Assembly: GCA_030950825.1 (NCBI GenBank)
Contig: JAUZQT010000045.1
Location: 1-6,457 of the forward strand
Direction of reading: 5' to 3'
Source: Mariprofundaceae bacterium
GTDB taxonomy: Bacteria; Pseudomonadota; Zetaproteobacteria; Mariprofundales; Mariprofundaceae
Length of the DNA: 6,457 nucleotides
Part shown: positions 6,317-6,457 of the stretch, piece after piece
Position numbering within the stretch: position 1 is the stretch's first letter
Layout: each line of letters starts with the position of its first letter
Notes under the pieces: model-generated
What the model was told of the DNA's origin: nothing
Seen by the model: only the letters and a program-made list of their open reading frames with translations
The model's database searches: none
Program-made: the position numbers and the translations under genes

Positions 6317-6457
6317 CCGAGGATCAGGATTTCTACATTGACCTGGTCTTCTACAACTTCAAGCTTAAATGCTTCCTACTGATTGATCTCAAGCTGGGGA
6401 AACTTAGCCATCAGGATGTCGGACAGATGGATAGCTATGTCCGCATCTACGATCAGC
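6310..6457 (+). pseudogene. N-terminally truncated YhcG/DUF1016 PD-(D/E)XK nuclease fragment, runs off the window
   Basis: The frame gives DQDFYIDLVFYNFKLKC followed by FLLIDLKLGKLSHQDVGQM and then DSYVRIYDQ. This matches the C-terminal nuclease domain of the YhcG family (PF06250), whose consensus runs '..FYIDLLFYH..L.C.V.IELK.G.F.....GQM..YL'. The aspartate of YIDLVFY and the D-L-K of IDLKLG are the expected (D/E)xK-type catalytic residues. The frame is closed by a TAA at 6280-6282, no ATG lies between that stop and the conserved block, and the DUF1016 N-terminal region is absent, so the 5' part has been lost. Homology begins at the right arm of the palindrome, which marks a junction. The family is associated with DNA-processing or defence loci. 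The downstream extent is unknown. Confidence 0.8.

Overview
The window is an accessory-type segment from a Gram-negative, probably gammaproteobacterial, moderately AT-rich genome. The evidence is the outer-membrane barrel protein, the LolA-like periplasmic protein, the RND transporter and the c-type cytochrome, together with fragments of a Y1/RAYT transposase and a YhcG-type nuclease of kinds common in Proteobacteria. No species can be named from the sequence alone.

Layout, left to right. Positions 3-161 (+) hold the end of an HUH/Y1 (RAYT-like) transposase, which stops before the part that normally carries the catalytic tyrosine. Positions 162-263 are noncoding and carry a CTGACCC core and inverted and direct repeats. 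Positions 264-6031 (or to 6067) hold five tightly packed genes, all on the minus strand and so transcribed right to left. In order of transcription they are a MarR-type regulator, a LolA-like periplasmic protein, a 12-TM MMPL/RND transporter, an outer-membrane beta-barrel protein, and a periplasmic cytochrome with two haem c sites. A consensus TATAAT box lies just before the first gene. Positions 6068-6282 are noncoding, look like scrambled mobile-element debris, and repeat the motif CTACATAG. From about 6283 (+) an imperfect palindrome runs directly into an N-terminally truncated YhcG/DUF1016 PD-(D/E)XK nuclease that leaves the window.

How the genes may work together. Junctions within the five-gene run are an 11-base overlap, a 12-base gap, an ATGA overlap and a 14-base gap, so this looks like one operon. 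Its products cover the inner membrane (RND pump), periplasm (LolA-like carrier, cytochrome) and outer membrane (barrel). LolA-like plus MMPL pairs generally point to movement of a hydrophobic or lipid-like molecule across the envelope. The dihaem cytochrome adds a redox element not expected in an ordinary efflux operon. No membrane-fusion protein or TolC homologue is present. The substrate cannot be read from the sequence. The operon lies between broken mobile-element and defence-type fragments with related short repeats on both sides, which suggests that it sits in a rearranged or transferred region.
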